Positions 49,621 to 62,400 of a DNA stretch of 64,000 nt are shown here, one piece after another. This DNA comes from Chrysomallon squamiferum (taxonomy: Eukaryota > Mollusca > Gastropoda > Neomphalida > Peltospiridae): positions 19,521,810 to 19,585,809 of the forward strand of contig CM022673.1 in assembly GCA_012295275.1 (NCBI GenBank). Direction: 5' to 3'. The position numbers and the translations under genes are program-made. Positions within the stretch are counted from its first letter, which is position 1. Each line of letters starts with the position of its first letter. The notes beneath the pieces are model-generated. The model made no database searches. It was not told the origin of the DNA and was given only the letters and a program-made list of their open reading frames with translations.

Positions 49621-51060
49621 CTTACACCATGTCGGGACCGACCGTGACGACGATCAAGCGTGTGTTGTGAGAAGAATCTGTACACACACACACACACAAA
49701 CCTACATATATACAAACAATACAAAACTACCTTTTTTAATATTTAAATTTTCTTTGTTAATTTAGTTGACTCCTGAGTCACTGGGCTAACTAAACCATAG
49801 CCATATCTTAATTATAACATCAACAAGTTAAATATATGATCAGTTGAGAATTTTTTGATTAGGGTTTATCATGAAGGCTGGCAGGTCACATGATCAATCC
49901 TCCATAATGGACTAACTACTGGTTTAAGAAATGTTGTTGTGTGTTCTTCTACAATCATGTGCAAGTGTAAATACAAGAAAAAAATGAGTAGTTTCTCATG
50001 CATGGCTTCAACATGTTTTCTCTTCAGTGCATATAGTATTTTAATAGATATTTAAATGTTTTTTTTTTAGTTTTTAAATTAAAACAGCTTGCACTGTTAC
50101 TGCTTACTCAACCCATTTTGATGTAACTATTTTATCAATATTCCATAGGATTTATAACATTATTGCTTACCAGTACATAAAACTCAGTTTTGAACCTTAG
50201 TTGATTATTAAATCACAGAAAAAAGTCACAATTTAGTATAAGGAAATAATCACAGGAAAAAATATCACAGTTTTTTTTTATAACAAAATGTATGAGTTTG
50301 TAGAATATTGAATGTGGCATCATAGTATGCATGGGGTAATTGTTAAGTATACTGATTACATCAATTAGGCAGGATTAAAGAAAGAGTCTTCATTTTGTGC
50401 AGGGGTGATGCTTGGGTCTAGCTTACTGATTAGGATGTATTTAAACTAAGGGCTTCCTATTGCAAATGATTTATAAAATATCCCAGGTTAAAATGTGTTT
50501 CACTATATATTCTCCATTAACTAAAGAACTTTTGTTGACCTGTTAGCTTTTGACAAATCAGACAGATGTCATCAGCTTGCTCTAGTATCAGAAGAATGTT
50601 TAATATGAAAGTTATTTATAGCAATAAGGGTGGTAACAAAATCTCTTATGAGGGGTTGTGTATACCAAACATGCAACTTGCAAAACAAAGTTGTGGTGGA
50701 AATGCGTCCAAATATCTAGTGGTAACTGTTGAGGTTCTATAATGACAGACTTATAGAGAGAGCACCCAGAACCAGTTCAACCCCACAACCATGCTGCAGA
50801 TAAAACCCACATCTGTCTCATCAAAATATGCAACTCAATTAAATATCAAGCAGCCAGGTCAGATCTTTGCCTATGGTGTGAGTCAATGTGACAATGATAT
50901 ACATGCATTCTACCTTCTGCTAATACCAGCAAGTGAACTCTTTGCAACCAACGGCCTAAACCACCAACATTAAAATCAAAGAACATTACAAAACACTCCC
51001 ATGTTTAATCTATCTTTCATTGCCAATATATTTCTTAATAAAAAATTGTGACTTTTCCCT
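49621..51060. other. Intergenic stretch after the retrotransposon
   Basis: Begins with a short GC-rich patch (49629-49675) containing an ATG in good context followed by 13 codons (MSGPTVTTIKRVL) and a donor-like GTGAGA, then (AC)n at 49682-49697. The rest is AT-rich; the frame at 50791-50973 has no recognised similarity. No gene is supported. Confidence 0.5.
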
Positions 51061-51588
51061 GGGGGTTATTCCGTGTCAAATCACCCCCCAGAAAAAGAAA
51101 TTTAAACCCGACCGTCTCAGATTTTTATAAAACTTGGTATACTTGTTGACTGCGATCACACAGCACCAAATCTGAAATATTAGCCCAATTGGATCAGTGG
51201 TGTGGGAGATATGGCCCACCGAATTTTGAGATTTTTGGCAAAAATGGGCGTGACCACCAACCTTAGAACCCTCATATCTCAGGAACTACTGGGCCAATCT
51301 TCATAAAATTGGTATTGTTGAAAAGGCAATATGACAAGGATTCCAAATCTGCCATTTTTGTTCAGTTTGGAAAATATTGGAGTACACTGACCTATTGACC
51401 TTTGCTATGACCTAAAAACTGAACGTGTGGATCACGTGACCTTGAGATGACCTTTATTGAAATTTAATCTCCCACATGTTAACTAAAACATATAAAAGTT
51501 TCCTGGGTGTAATATTTTTTGTTTAGCCACAATATAGATTTAAAAAATGCACATAAATGATTTGGGGTGATTTGACACAGAATGACCC
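51061..51588 (-). mobile_element. TIR foldback element, copy E
   Basis: About 528 bp. Left end GGTTATTCCGTGTCAAATC, right end GATTTGACACAGAATGACCC. Orientation is as in copy A, opposite to copies C and D. It retains the full left arm (GACCGTCTCAGATTTTTATA, then ACTTGGTATACTTGTTGACT), the GGGCGTGACCACCAACC block and the inverted AGGTCA core at about 51384-51456. It has no ORF remnant. It shares right-hand flanking sequence with copy A. Confidence 0.85.
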
Positions 51589-51762
51589 CTGGATTTCTTT
51601 TTTCTGCGACTTTTTTTTCCTATATTCTTTTTTTTATATTTGTATGCACTTTCAAATGAGAACAGAAAATAATAAATCTCAATTATTTGCATAATAAGTT
51701 GTTTGAAGATACATAACAAAGGCAATGTCTAGAAATGGTGAATTCATTTTAGTGGAACTATT
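51589..51762. repeat. Second copy of the segment at 3086-3258
   Basis: Near-identical to 3086-3258 and, as there, directly beyond the element terminus. It ends at GGAACTATTAGAAAA, after which this locus has unique sequence. Confidence 0.8.
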
Positions 51763-53468
51763 AGAAAACTGAGACACAAAAATAGTACCTTTCATATAGA
51801 AAATGACCCTAACAAAGCCTTGTTTCTTTTCTACATTTCTCTGTTACTGTTATTATTATGGTTGTCAATTTGATATTAAACAAAGACAGACTGAAATATT
51901 TTAAATAAAATTTATAATATAATGTGGCAAGTGCTAGTAAAATAAATAGTATTGTATATTTTTTCTCTATTACATGTTACAAAGTATTTTGTTACTGTTT
52001 AGCACTTTCTGAAGGTTGAGCAATTTCATCTCAGATATAAATAATTGTAATTTTAGATCAATATTTTGCAGTCTAGCTATTTCATATATTTATATTATTA
52101 TTACTGTTATTATTATTTAACAAGTTCTGAGATCAGATTATAATTACTGCAGTAATGTAAAATACTACTGACACTCATTTTCATGGACTAATAGCTGGAA
52201 AATCGGTCCAGAAAATCAAATATAAATACTGAACCTAAAGTTTAACTAAACATTAAATTTAAGTACACATAACACCCATATAATACCAGTAATAATAATA
52301 ATTGCAAGAATAATATTCAGGCATAAAAACAATGTAAACAAATATCATATAAGCAAAGAAAATTGTACCATAGAAAAATGATGGCTGAAGTAGTTAAACT
52401 GAAAAATGTTTTCTTACCTTGATGGTAAGTGGGTTGAGAGATGGTTGCTGTGATCATATAGTGGGTCTCAAAATAACTTAATAGTACTTAGAGGTAATGG
52501 TGATAGATTCACACTTTGTCACTTTCAAGATTTGATCCAGATTTCCCAAAATCTGAAAAACCAGTTCACGAAACTGAGGGCCAACAGTAATAATTTGTCA
52601 GTGCAGTATTTATCATCATTAGAAGATGATGTTTATAATCAATCAGTTTTATTAATGGGTCAGTTTACTAAGAATTCCTGGTGTTGTTTGTTTTGGGTTT
52701 TTTCCATCAAACTGTGCCATTAACTGTCAGATTTTTTTTTTTGATTTTTTTTTTGTTAATTGTTATTGGAAATTGTGTTATACAGCACACAAAAAAAACA
52801 GCTCAATAACAGGTCAACATAACTGAGCTGACATTATATAAACACACCCTTTTTCATGTGAATATGTGCATTCACCAAGTAGTTTGTACAAAAAAAATGT
52901 TAAAGCTTTTTCTGCCCGTCATGTGGGTTAACATGTTACTAGTAAATTCAGCTTTATTTAATAGTAAAGAACAGTATACAAAGTGGATTAAAGTGCAGAA
53001 GTTGATGAACAAGTAAGTGCAGTGTATCAGAAAATTAGTAAAAGCTAATATATGTCAAGAATCAAACATTTTATTGCTTTGTTAAGATGATCACCCTTGA
53101 CAAAATACAGGCATATATATGTAAATAAAAGTATTACAACAGCCACAACTACTATAACCACTATTAAAATGGTCATTCAATATATTTTCTGCATTTTTTC
53201 GTTTGTTTAATTAATAACAATACTTATTGTACAAAAAGAATCGATATATATATAATTATTTCCCTAGAGAGAGAAGAAAAAAAAAAACCCAGATCATCTG
53301 TATGGCCTTTTTTCTCATATAAAACATTAATGATAGGTTGATGTTAAGTAAACAAAAATAAACCCAACAATATGAGAAGTTACTCTAGTCTACAAAAAAA
53401 CTTAGGAATATAAAAGTGGTGTCTAAATCATTCACAATGATTCAGCATTGTTAGCATGTGGCCACACC

Positions 53469-53583
53469 TTAGGCTAATGTATAGCTGTATTAACGAACAA
53501 AGAACATCGGTAATGAACGCATTCCTTAGGCTAGTGTATAGCACTATTAATTAACAAAGAATGTCGGTAATAAACGCATTCCA
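53469..53583. repeat. Direct tandem duplication of about 57 bp
   Basis: Two adjacent copies starting CTTAGGCTAxTGTATAGC and ending CGGTAATxAACGCATTCC, differing at several bases. Confidence 0.75.
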
Positions 53584-54722
53584 TAAAGACACGATCATTT
53601 GTGGTTCAACTCATGGTTGGCATCTACATTGAAAACAATATCCAGTTAAGTGGTAATAATATCAATATGATAATATTCCTACATCCCACAAAAATATCAA
53701 AACTAGTAATTGTGTAAGTTGCATATTGAATATGAAGTCAATTAATAAATTTACAAAACAATTAAAAAAATTTTAAAAAATTAAAACAAGGAAAAAAAGG
53801 TTTACAGCAATTTTCACGAGGTGTCTGGGAACCAAACCGTATATGTGCTTCTTATTTTTAAATTGATTTTTAATGAGAGGAGGGAAAAAAGATAAACAAA
53901 TCCAGAATCATCAAACATCCGATGTTGGGAACTCTGTATATTATGGTGTACTAACAACTGCTCACTGGACAACTGTTCACCAATAAGGTGAGAAATAGAA
54001 CACCTGCTGACTACAATTGCCGATTGTTTTTTAATCAGTAAAATGTTAATTTAGGTTATGATATACATGTGTAATGGTTTGGTGGGATATTTATTGCTTA
54101 TGTGATAAATAAATAAATAGTATTAATAATTAATTCCAAACTAGTTACATTTTCAAATCTTTTTGTAAAGCTTTCATGGTCAAAGTGTTAAGTCTTGTAG
54201 AGTTGTGATAGATAAATGGCAAAAAAGTAACTAATTACTTGAAACAACATATAATTTTAATTTTGATCTACCTAAACCAACAGTAATGTTAGACTAGTTA
54301 TCCTAAAATTATATTATAATGTATATGTTCGCAATCACTGTCAGAAGTAACTGCCGCCTAAAACACTTATAGGAACTTCAAAAACTTGAATCAAGGGAAT
54401 TGTGTAATTACAACTTTGAAGTTCTGCCTTTAGAAATTCTAGGTTTTATGTTCGTTTTTATCAACCATATCCGGTTATTTTATTATTATTATTATTATTA
54501 TTAATAAAATAATAAATACAATTTTATTTTAAAAAGAAATAAAGGTAAGCAATCATCTAGTCAGCAAATTTCCGGAACTGTCCTACTTCCGTTTATTATT
54601 TAGTAGAAATGCTAACAACCGCTAGGAGCGCTCGCTATCACTTTCCCCCCCCCCCTACGTCAGAATATTAGGCTAATGTACTCTATGTTTAGAACTAGAA
54701 TGAGATCAGATATCAGTTTATT

Positions 54723-55030
54723 TTGTTAGTGGAATTTTTTTATAAAGACGCAATTGAAAATCTGAATTTTTTTTATAAACACGTAATTGAAATCATAAAA
54801 AGGAATATAGATAAAAATAACAAAATGTTTGAAAAAAATCGTAAAATTGCAATGCTAACGGTTGTTGGGGCGCTCGATACTTTTTATTTTTTCCAAATCT
54901 TACGGTAATTTTCGTATGTTTTGAAACAGAATGAAATCAAATATTATTGAAACAGGGAAATAGGCAAAAATGACAACTGAATATTAGAAGAAAAAAATCG
55001 TAAAAAATGTCAACGGTCGATATTACTGAA
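54723..55030. repeat. Imperfect short duplications
   Basis: TTTTTTATAAAGACGCAATT at about 54737 recurs as TTTTTTATAAACACGTAATT about 35 bp later. The AAAAAAATCGTAAAA motif recurs near 54834 and 54983, each followed by AAC GGT-type sequence, suggesting an eroded duplication of about 150 bp. Confidence 0.5.
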
Positions 55031-58012
55031 TAAATTGTTTAAATGGAACATTTAGAACTATTTTCTTTCACAGTTAACCCCCATATTTATTAATAGCCAT
55101 TTGAAGCGAAGCGGTGGCGGTAGTGCCCGAATGAGGGACAAGACAAAATCTCGGGAACGACCACTCCTTTTAAATGGTATAGATTATATTTGAAAATAAA
55201 AAAAAAAAAAAAAAAATGGGTTAAAAAATAAATCATAGTCATAAGTTAATACAGTGTAAAATTTCTAATGACAAGAGATAGAACTACATAGCGCTTTACA
55301 AATTGCACCTACTTCTATTCTCCGTGTAATCAATTTCTCCGCCCACATGCCTAAAGCTACAGAATTCGGACAAACACAGTGCCTGTGTATCGTAGAATAA
55401 TAACTCGCCACCTGCATTTTTAAACAATTTGTCTACGTTCAGTTATATCAATAATGAATTAGCATTTAGTTTTCCCCAAAAAATTGGATGTTTTTTTTTT
55501 TTTTTTTCTTTGTTTTGCCCTCACTGAATTCAATTTTGCATTATTATTTTTAAAACATTTTTTAAAATATTTTAATTTCATATAATTTATGTTTTTAAAG
55601 TAGTCATATGATTGTATTTTAAGTGGTTAAAAAGTTACATTAAAAAAAGAAAAACAACTTTTAATAGCACAGCAAAACTTTCTTTACATATGTAACTTAA
55701 TTTTTCAGTCTTGGTATTTTAAATATTTGTTTGTAACAAGTTAAAAAGAAGGTTTGTCTGTTTAACCCATTATTTTCAGAAATACGCAGTCTCGGCTAAA
55801 GCTTGGATCCCATCCAGAAGATGTTGCAGGTACTAATTAGGGGCAATAAAATGTTCCTAATCCTGAACCTGAAGGCGCAGATGTGATAAGTCGAAAATTT
55901 GAAGCTAAAACATAAAAGTGTTCTTAGCTTTGTACTTGCGGTGATTTGACTGCAAACCAAAATTACCTATCATCTGACCATTGCTGGTATTTTCTCTCAC
56001 AGGGGCTAATCAAGACGTCAAGCAAAAATAAACCACATTTTAAAAATCAATTAGTGATACTAAAAAAAAAAGGTTATTATTTATTTTTTTGTTGAGCATT
56101 CGAGCAAAATTTCTTAGTCACACAATAATATACTAATGTTTTGTAGTTATGTTTATGATCCTCAAATCGAATTTGATTCGCGAGAACTGTGCAAACAAAA
56201 TAATCGTCTGTGCCTCAGAACACCCGAAATATCATTTTCAGTAAGTTTAACAAACGCGAATGATAAACTGGTAGCCGTGTTTTACATTTGGAGCCGAGTT
56301 GTTAGTCCGAAAATTGATAACGCATTACTAAATATGGCATCGGCGGACCAACAATTCGTACAAGCGCCATTGCAGAATGACCCAATACAGCTCAACACTA
56401 AACACAAATTATTATCTAGTAAATTTTCCCAAATTATGCCAATTTATTTAAATCGTTAACGCTGAATATAAAGGATCTAGATTCTAGATCATTTTTGTAA
56501 CCTTACTTATAAAACCCTCCGCACAAAAAAAGCAACTTTTCAGAACGAGACAACTACTTATTCTGTCGTGTGTGACGTGTTAAATGTTTGTTCCGCTTCG
56601 ACTTCGTTGAGATTGAGCTTTTAATATTGACTATCATAAGGCTGTGGAATGTAATAAGAAATCTTTAATTTCAGGGTAAGTTTTATTGTATTCAAACAAA
56701 TGTTCATGAGATGATTTATTTATAAATCAGACATTTTTAGCTATTTTGGCTTAACTCACAATCACAATTCACATATTGTATAGTCGGAATACTCTGAATA
56801 GTCAATCGCCTCATCGTTAAGTCATTTCGTACTACATTTCTAAATATAGGTAATAATTATTTAAGTAAAAAAAAAAAAGTTCCGCAACCTTGTTTTCATT
56901 ATTATTTTTCTAACTTGGATAAACGGTTTCAGCAGTAGAATAACAAATTGGAAACCGAATGAGAAACAATTCGAGAGTAACTTCAGTATAACTATTACTA
57001 TAAGCAGAGCAAATTTCCCCATTAGTCCTACTTTTCTAATTGATTATTTCACATTATTTTAATCACTTTCTGTTCTGAATACTATTAAACACATTGTAAC
57101 GATTGTTATATTACTTATTATATACTAAAGTTTTCTCAGTTTAGTGTTTCAGTAACTTTTAGGGTCAATATTTTAATTCACGATTTCCCAGACTTTTGCC
57201 AATCGAATGTCAGTAGTAATAACAACAGTAATAATACAAACTCATCTGTATTATATTCAGATCATGAGTAGAGTTTATCATGTCAAAGTGATCCATGATG
57301 TCATTAAAGTTATTATCATTTATATTTGTATATTATAAAATATATATATTTTTTAAAACATTGCAGTTAAAATGATATAGTCCCACATATAACTATTATA
57401 TTAAATCAGCATTAATTAAATAACACAAATGAATTATTAGTTGTAAAAATTACTTATTATAGCACTTTAATCTCTGTTAAAATTTGTAAAAGGATGAAGT
57501 TATAGAATGAAATAGAAAATTTTCCTATTTATGTAGTTACATTAAATTTATAATGGATATTCGAAAATTCAACATACTGTATAGTGTATTGTTAAAATAC
57601 ACTAAAAGTTGGTATATGTTAACACTGAGAAACTGCTGGATTTTTAGTTTGTTATTGTAAGTTTTAAAACCAGAATTGTCCATGAGAAGCATTGTATATC
57701 AATATTCTACAAAGTAAATTGCAATTCAAAACTACATTGTTGTTGTAAAGGGTGTATTAAGAATTATTTTTATCCATGTTGTTTTTCTCTATATGAATGT
57801 ATGTGATCACAGAAAAAACTCATATCAGTGATACTTTTCATTCAAATCTCAAATAGTTTTTTCATTTTTCATTTCTTGTTTTTTGTTCTGAAGCAAGGAT
57901 TAAAACGTATGTGCCAGTATTTAATTTTAAATATGTGAACATTACTTTTTCCTTTTTTTATCCAGAGAGAAAAGATAAAGAAAAGTAATGTAAGACAAAC
58001 TTCAGAGTAACA

Positions 58013-58795
58013 ATGCTGTTAAAAGTAGATTACAGATGTTTACGTCCTTTGATGCCAGCTGTCATTGGCCTCTGTCTCGGGATCACAATGAGCATGATGT
58101 ATGCACCATACAGTGAAGATAGCTGTGAAACATTTGTTGCTAACCAGGATCCTCAAGAATTAGTCAAACTTAGAGAAACAAAATCCTTGGAATTGGATGC
58201 TGAAGCTAAATTTGAGCCACGTCTTAGGCTTCAGGAAAGATCAATAGGAACCCAAGGTGGGAATCGACAACCTTCCCCATCTAAGAAACTAGTTAGACCA
58301 CGATATGCATCCACTGAATTAGGTATTAGAGAAAAACTTTTTGTAGCTGTTTTGACATCAAAGGGAACCATTGATACACTTGGGGTGGCATTTAATAAAA
58401 CAGTTCATCATCATGTGACCAAGATGGTATTCTTCATGGATGACAAAGGACAGACAGTTCCTCAAGGGATGTCCATTGTAAGTTTCTCTGACAGACGTCC
58501 ACATCTTGTTCCTATACACATTCTGAAATACATTTCAGAACACTACCCCCAAACATTTGATTATTATATGTTTGTGTCTGATCGAACATATATTCGAGGA
58601 GAAAAGGTATATGATCTTGTCAGCCATGTCAGTGTTAGTCACCACATGCATCTGGGTGCTCCAAAAACCACAGAGACAGGACAAAGTTACTGCACTCTTG
58701 AAGGAGGCGTGATTATTTCTCAGGTAAGAAATTGTTCAGCATTAAAAAATATAAGTTGTTAAATGTATAACTACAATATTATTTGTTCTTGTCAC

Positions 58796-58844
<49 letters not shown>

Positions 58845-58883
58845 GACATGTACACTGAAGTAAAAAAGGAACTGTGCATCACT

Positions 58884-58914
<31 letters not shown>

Positions 58915-59425
58915 TTGTTTTGAAAATAGCAAGGTGATGTTTGGCAGTCTGTGTTTTAAAAATGTTTATTTATTAAAATGTAAACTCAAAATCATCATGT
59001 GTTAACACTAGGCACTATGCACAGCTCAAAAGAGGGGTGGTTCAAAAAATTAATTCACAAAGTGAACATAGTGTATAGTTGCATGCATAGTTTAATTAGT
59101 TACCTTTTTCCATAACACACATGCACACACACAAACATGTCGTCAACATATTATCGTGAACTACTTTTGGATATGTTGTTTTTCACATCCTGTTTGCATT
59201 AATTTCCTGAATTACCATGTGTGTTTGTGTGAGATATATATTATAGATCTATTTTTTCTTTCCGTTATAAGTCTTTGCTGTCTCAAGTGCTATCACAACT
59301 AGACTGGTGTACAACAAATGCACATCTGAAGGATGCCAGTGCAAATCTTGGGATGTGCTTACTGCATGTAACAGGAAGAAGTTGTCAAGATATAGCCCAG
59401 GTACTTACATAGCTACATGAATGCA

Positions 59426-59473
<48 letters not shown>

Positions 59474-62400
59474 CATGCGTGTGTGTGCATGTGTGTTTAT
59501 ATAATTCTTAATTTGTTAACGGCAGATAAGAAAAGAAAAGTAAAATAATTGTTTTATATGAGTGCTTCACAGATTTACTTATAACATGGCACTGTCTATC
59601 TAATCCTCCAAATATGAACTCTCCAACTTTTTTATCTCTATATTCAGATTGTGTAACATAAAGGAAGTGATTTCAGTTACACCTTTTTGAGATATTTGAT
59701 CATTATTTTTTTTATATTAGAGGAAATTTCTGAAATTTGTAAATTTAGTTTAGGATCTGCATCACTTTTGAGTTACATGCACACATTTTCTCTGAGAAAA
59801 TCTATTCAAATGTATAAATAGTGCTCTTCTTTTCAAATGTATAAATATATAAATAGATATTTATATATAATGTTATGTGAAAGTTTTGTCGAGGTGACAC
59901 AGCAAGTTGTATATTGTGCTTTCAATATTTCTGATTGGAATCTGTTCTTCAGTTTAAAAGATTTAAGGAGATACTTGAATTACCTTTTTGACTTGCTTTG
60001 TTCTAGAGGTTTTTCATATTTAGAAAAAATGAATTATGCTATTTTTGACATCAAGTTGAATTTTGATTAGGTGTGTCTGATGGAGTAGAGAATATAAATC
60101 TAAAAGGCTCAGTATTTTGAATGTTAGTTGATTTTTAATTTTAAAAAATGTAGTAAAAATGTATTTATGATGTACTAGGCATTTATACTGCTATGTGTCA
60201 TTTGATTATTGTAATATATTACAAATTGATTATATATCTATCAGATATGTGAATTAGTCTTAAACAAAATAGAAAACAAAATACTCCAAAGTAAGTTCAT
60301 TTAGAATTAGACAAAAATTTTTTTTTTTATAGTCTTAAAAGCTTTTTGAAAAATTAATACATTTGTCTTTTAATTCATTAGGTTGTTTTTACATGAGTAG
60401 AAGTTTTATTATCCTAGATGAAATGAGATCATGCATCAGGAATGCTTAAACAGTCTCAGTATACAAGAATGAGAGCCCAGTTAGTGAAAACAAATTTTTA
60501 TATTTGCAAATACAGTTTTACATGCTAATAGATTTATTTATTAATAAAGTATTTAATATATTGTTTCTCCTTTTCTTTTTTTAAGGGAAAAGTATATGGT
60601 CATTATCGAATTGATGACTTTGATTTTGATGATGACATTGGTAAACTGAAAGAAAAAGAACAGTTTAATAATTCAATATCAGTTTACCCACTTCCTGATG
60701 AAACTAACCACTATAAACTACACAGGTAGCTCTTTCCTGTTTAACATAAATTATTAGTTTAAACTGAAATTATATCAGTTTTATGTTGCTTTGTTTTGTA
60801 GTTTAATATAGTACTTATAATGTTAATTACTCTTGAATATTATTGTCAATCAATTTTTTGTTTTTGTTTTAATTAAATCAAAACAGTTACTGCAAATATA
60901 ATTTCAAAACATAGTTATTCAACCTTTATCTGATGTCTTCTCTTATATATATGTATATATAAATTAATGTACATTCAAAAATTTAACTGAGAACATGCAG
61001 AAGTCCTAGTATTTTTGGTGATTTTTATTTTACTTATTGCAGATATTTTTGTCAACATGAATTGTATCTAACAAGAAAGGAAATAGAACATATCAAAGAA
61101 GATATTTTATACATGAGTCAGTATGCACCAGGGGGCAGAGATAGTATAAGCTGGCCTATTGGTAACCTTTTTATTTTAATTCTGAAATATACTGCATCTA
61201 TTGGGGGGGGGAGGAGAACAAATAAACATTATAAAGACAGAAGAATTCACTCTAGGAAAAGTTTATTGTAAAACAGCCACTGAATTTTAGTGTAATAATA
61301 ATGTTTTGTAAGATTTTTAAAAAAAATTTAATTTCTTGTTCTGTATGCTGCTTTTGGAAAAAAATAGTATAGGCTAAAGTTGCATTGTTATGTTATTTTA
61401 CAGGTGTTCCAGAACCATATAAACCAAAAAGTCGTTTTGATGTCATTCGCTGGATTTATTTCACAGAAACACATATATTCTTCAAAGATGATTTTACAAA
61501 TATGGAAGAGCTTAAAGGTTATTATACAGTTTAAATTAGATGCATGTCTCAAATTGTTTCTAAGATAAATAAGTCTGATACAGAATGAGGATTCATGTTG
61601 GTAAAGAAATGGTATAACTTAGTTCCAGGTTGTGATTTGTTAGTTATTCATTTATCATTTTAACATTTTAACAGTGCTTACAAAATTAATCTTGACTGAA
61701 TTTACTGAAGAAAAAAAAAATATATGTGTGTGCATATCTATCTGAATGAAAAAGTCTGATTTTTATCAAATGGTATGATGAAATGTACAATTCATCAGTG
61801 TTGTCAAGCACTGTTAATATTAGTTCCTGATTATGCTCAGATTATGCAAACAGAAATATTTTTGCACACTGTTTCCATCATTTGAATAATTCATTTTCCT
61901 AATGGTAATAAAAAAGAATAGTTTAAATGTCACTTTATTATGTTTCTGGACTGTCAGCCCTGGTCAAAATTAGATCACTATATTTTATGTGAATTTAGCT
62001 GTCACTCACCAAAAGCACCAAAATATAATGTCACATGATTAACAAAAAGAAAGCTGAAACAAAATATGAAATAAATACAAAAATAACAAATTTGAAATGG
62101 TGTGAATCTGAAAGTAATTAAGACATAGGCTTCAAATTTAGCATGATTGCATAACTTTTTTATTACAGATCTTATTGCTGTAAAGGAAAACACACACAAA
62201 CACACATGTGCTTACTTTTTGAATACATAATTTTGTATTCAGTGTATTATCAAGCCTGAATATGATTATCTTCTAATAGTCATAAAACAAATTCTGTTTG
62301 ATGATATTATCCACTATTTTTTTATAGAAAAGAACATTTAATAGTGTTTGGATTATTGGTCCAGTTGAATAGTAATATATCTGTATAGTGGACTCTTCAA

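Larger units (their letters stand above)
51767..57965. other. Upstream region of CHPF without a supported gene
   Basis: AT-rich sequence with small repeats (53469-53583, 54723-55030), a C10 run near 54645, and (ATT)n near 54480-54502. A CpG-bearing zone at about 56140-56675 ends in a donor-like CAGG/GTAAGT (56675/56676), which could be a noncoding first exon of CHPF. The 107-codon frame at 56136-56459 lies in this zone but has no recognised similarity. Confidence 0.4.

Noticed and set aside
56136-56459. 107-codon open frame upstream of CHPF
   Set aside because: No recognised motif, no clear gene structure; may be part of a noncoding first exon.
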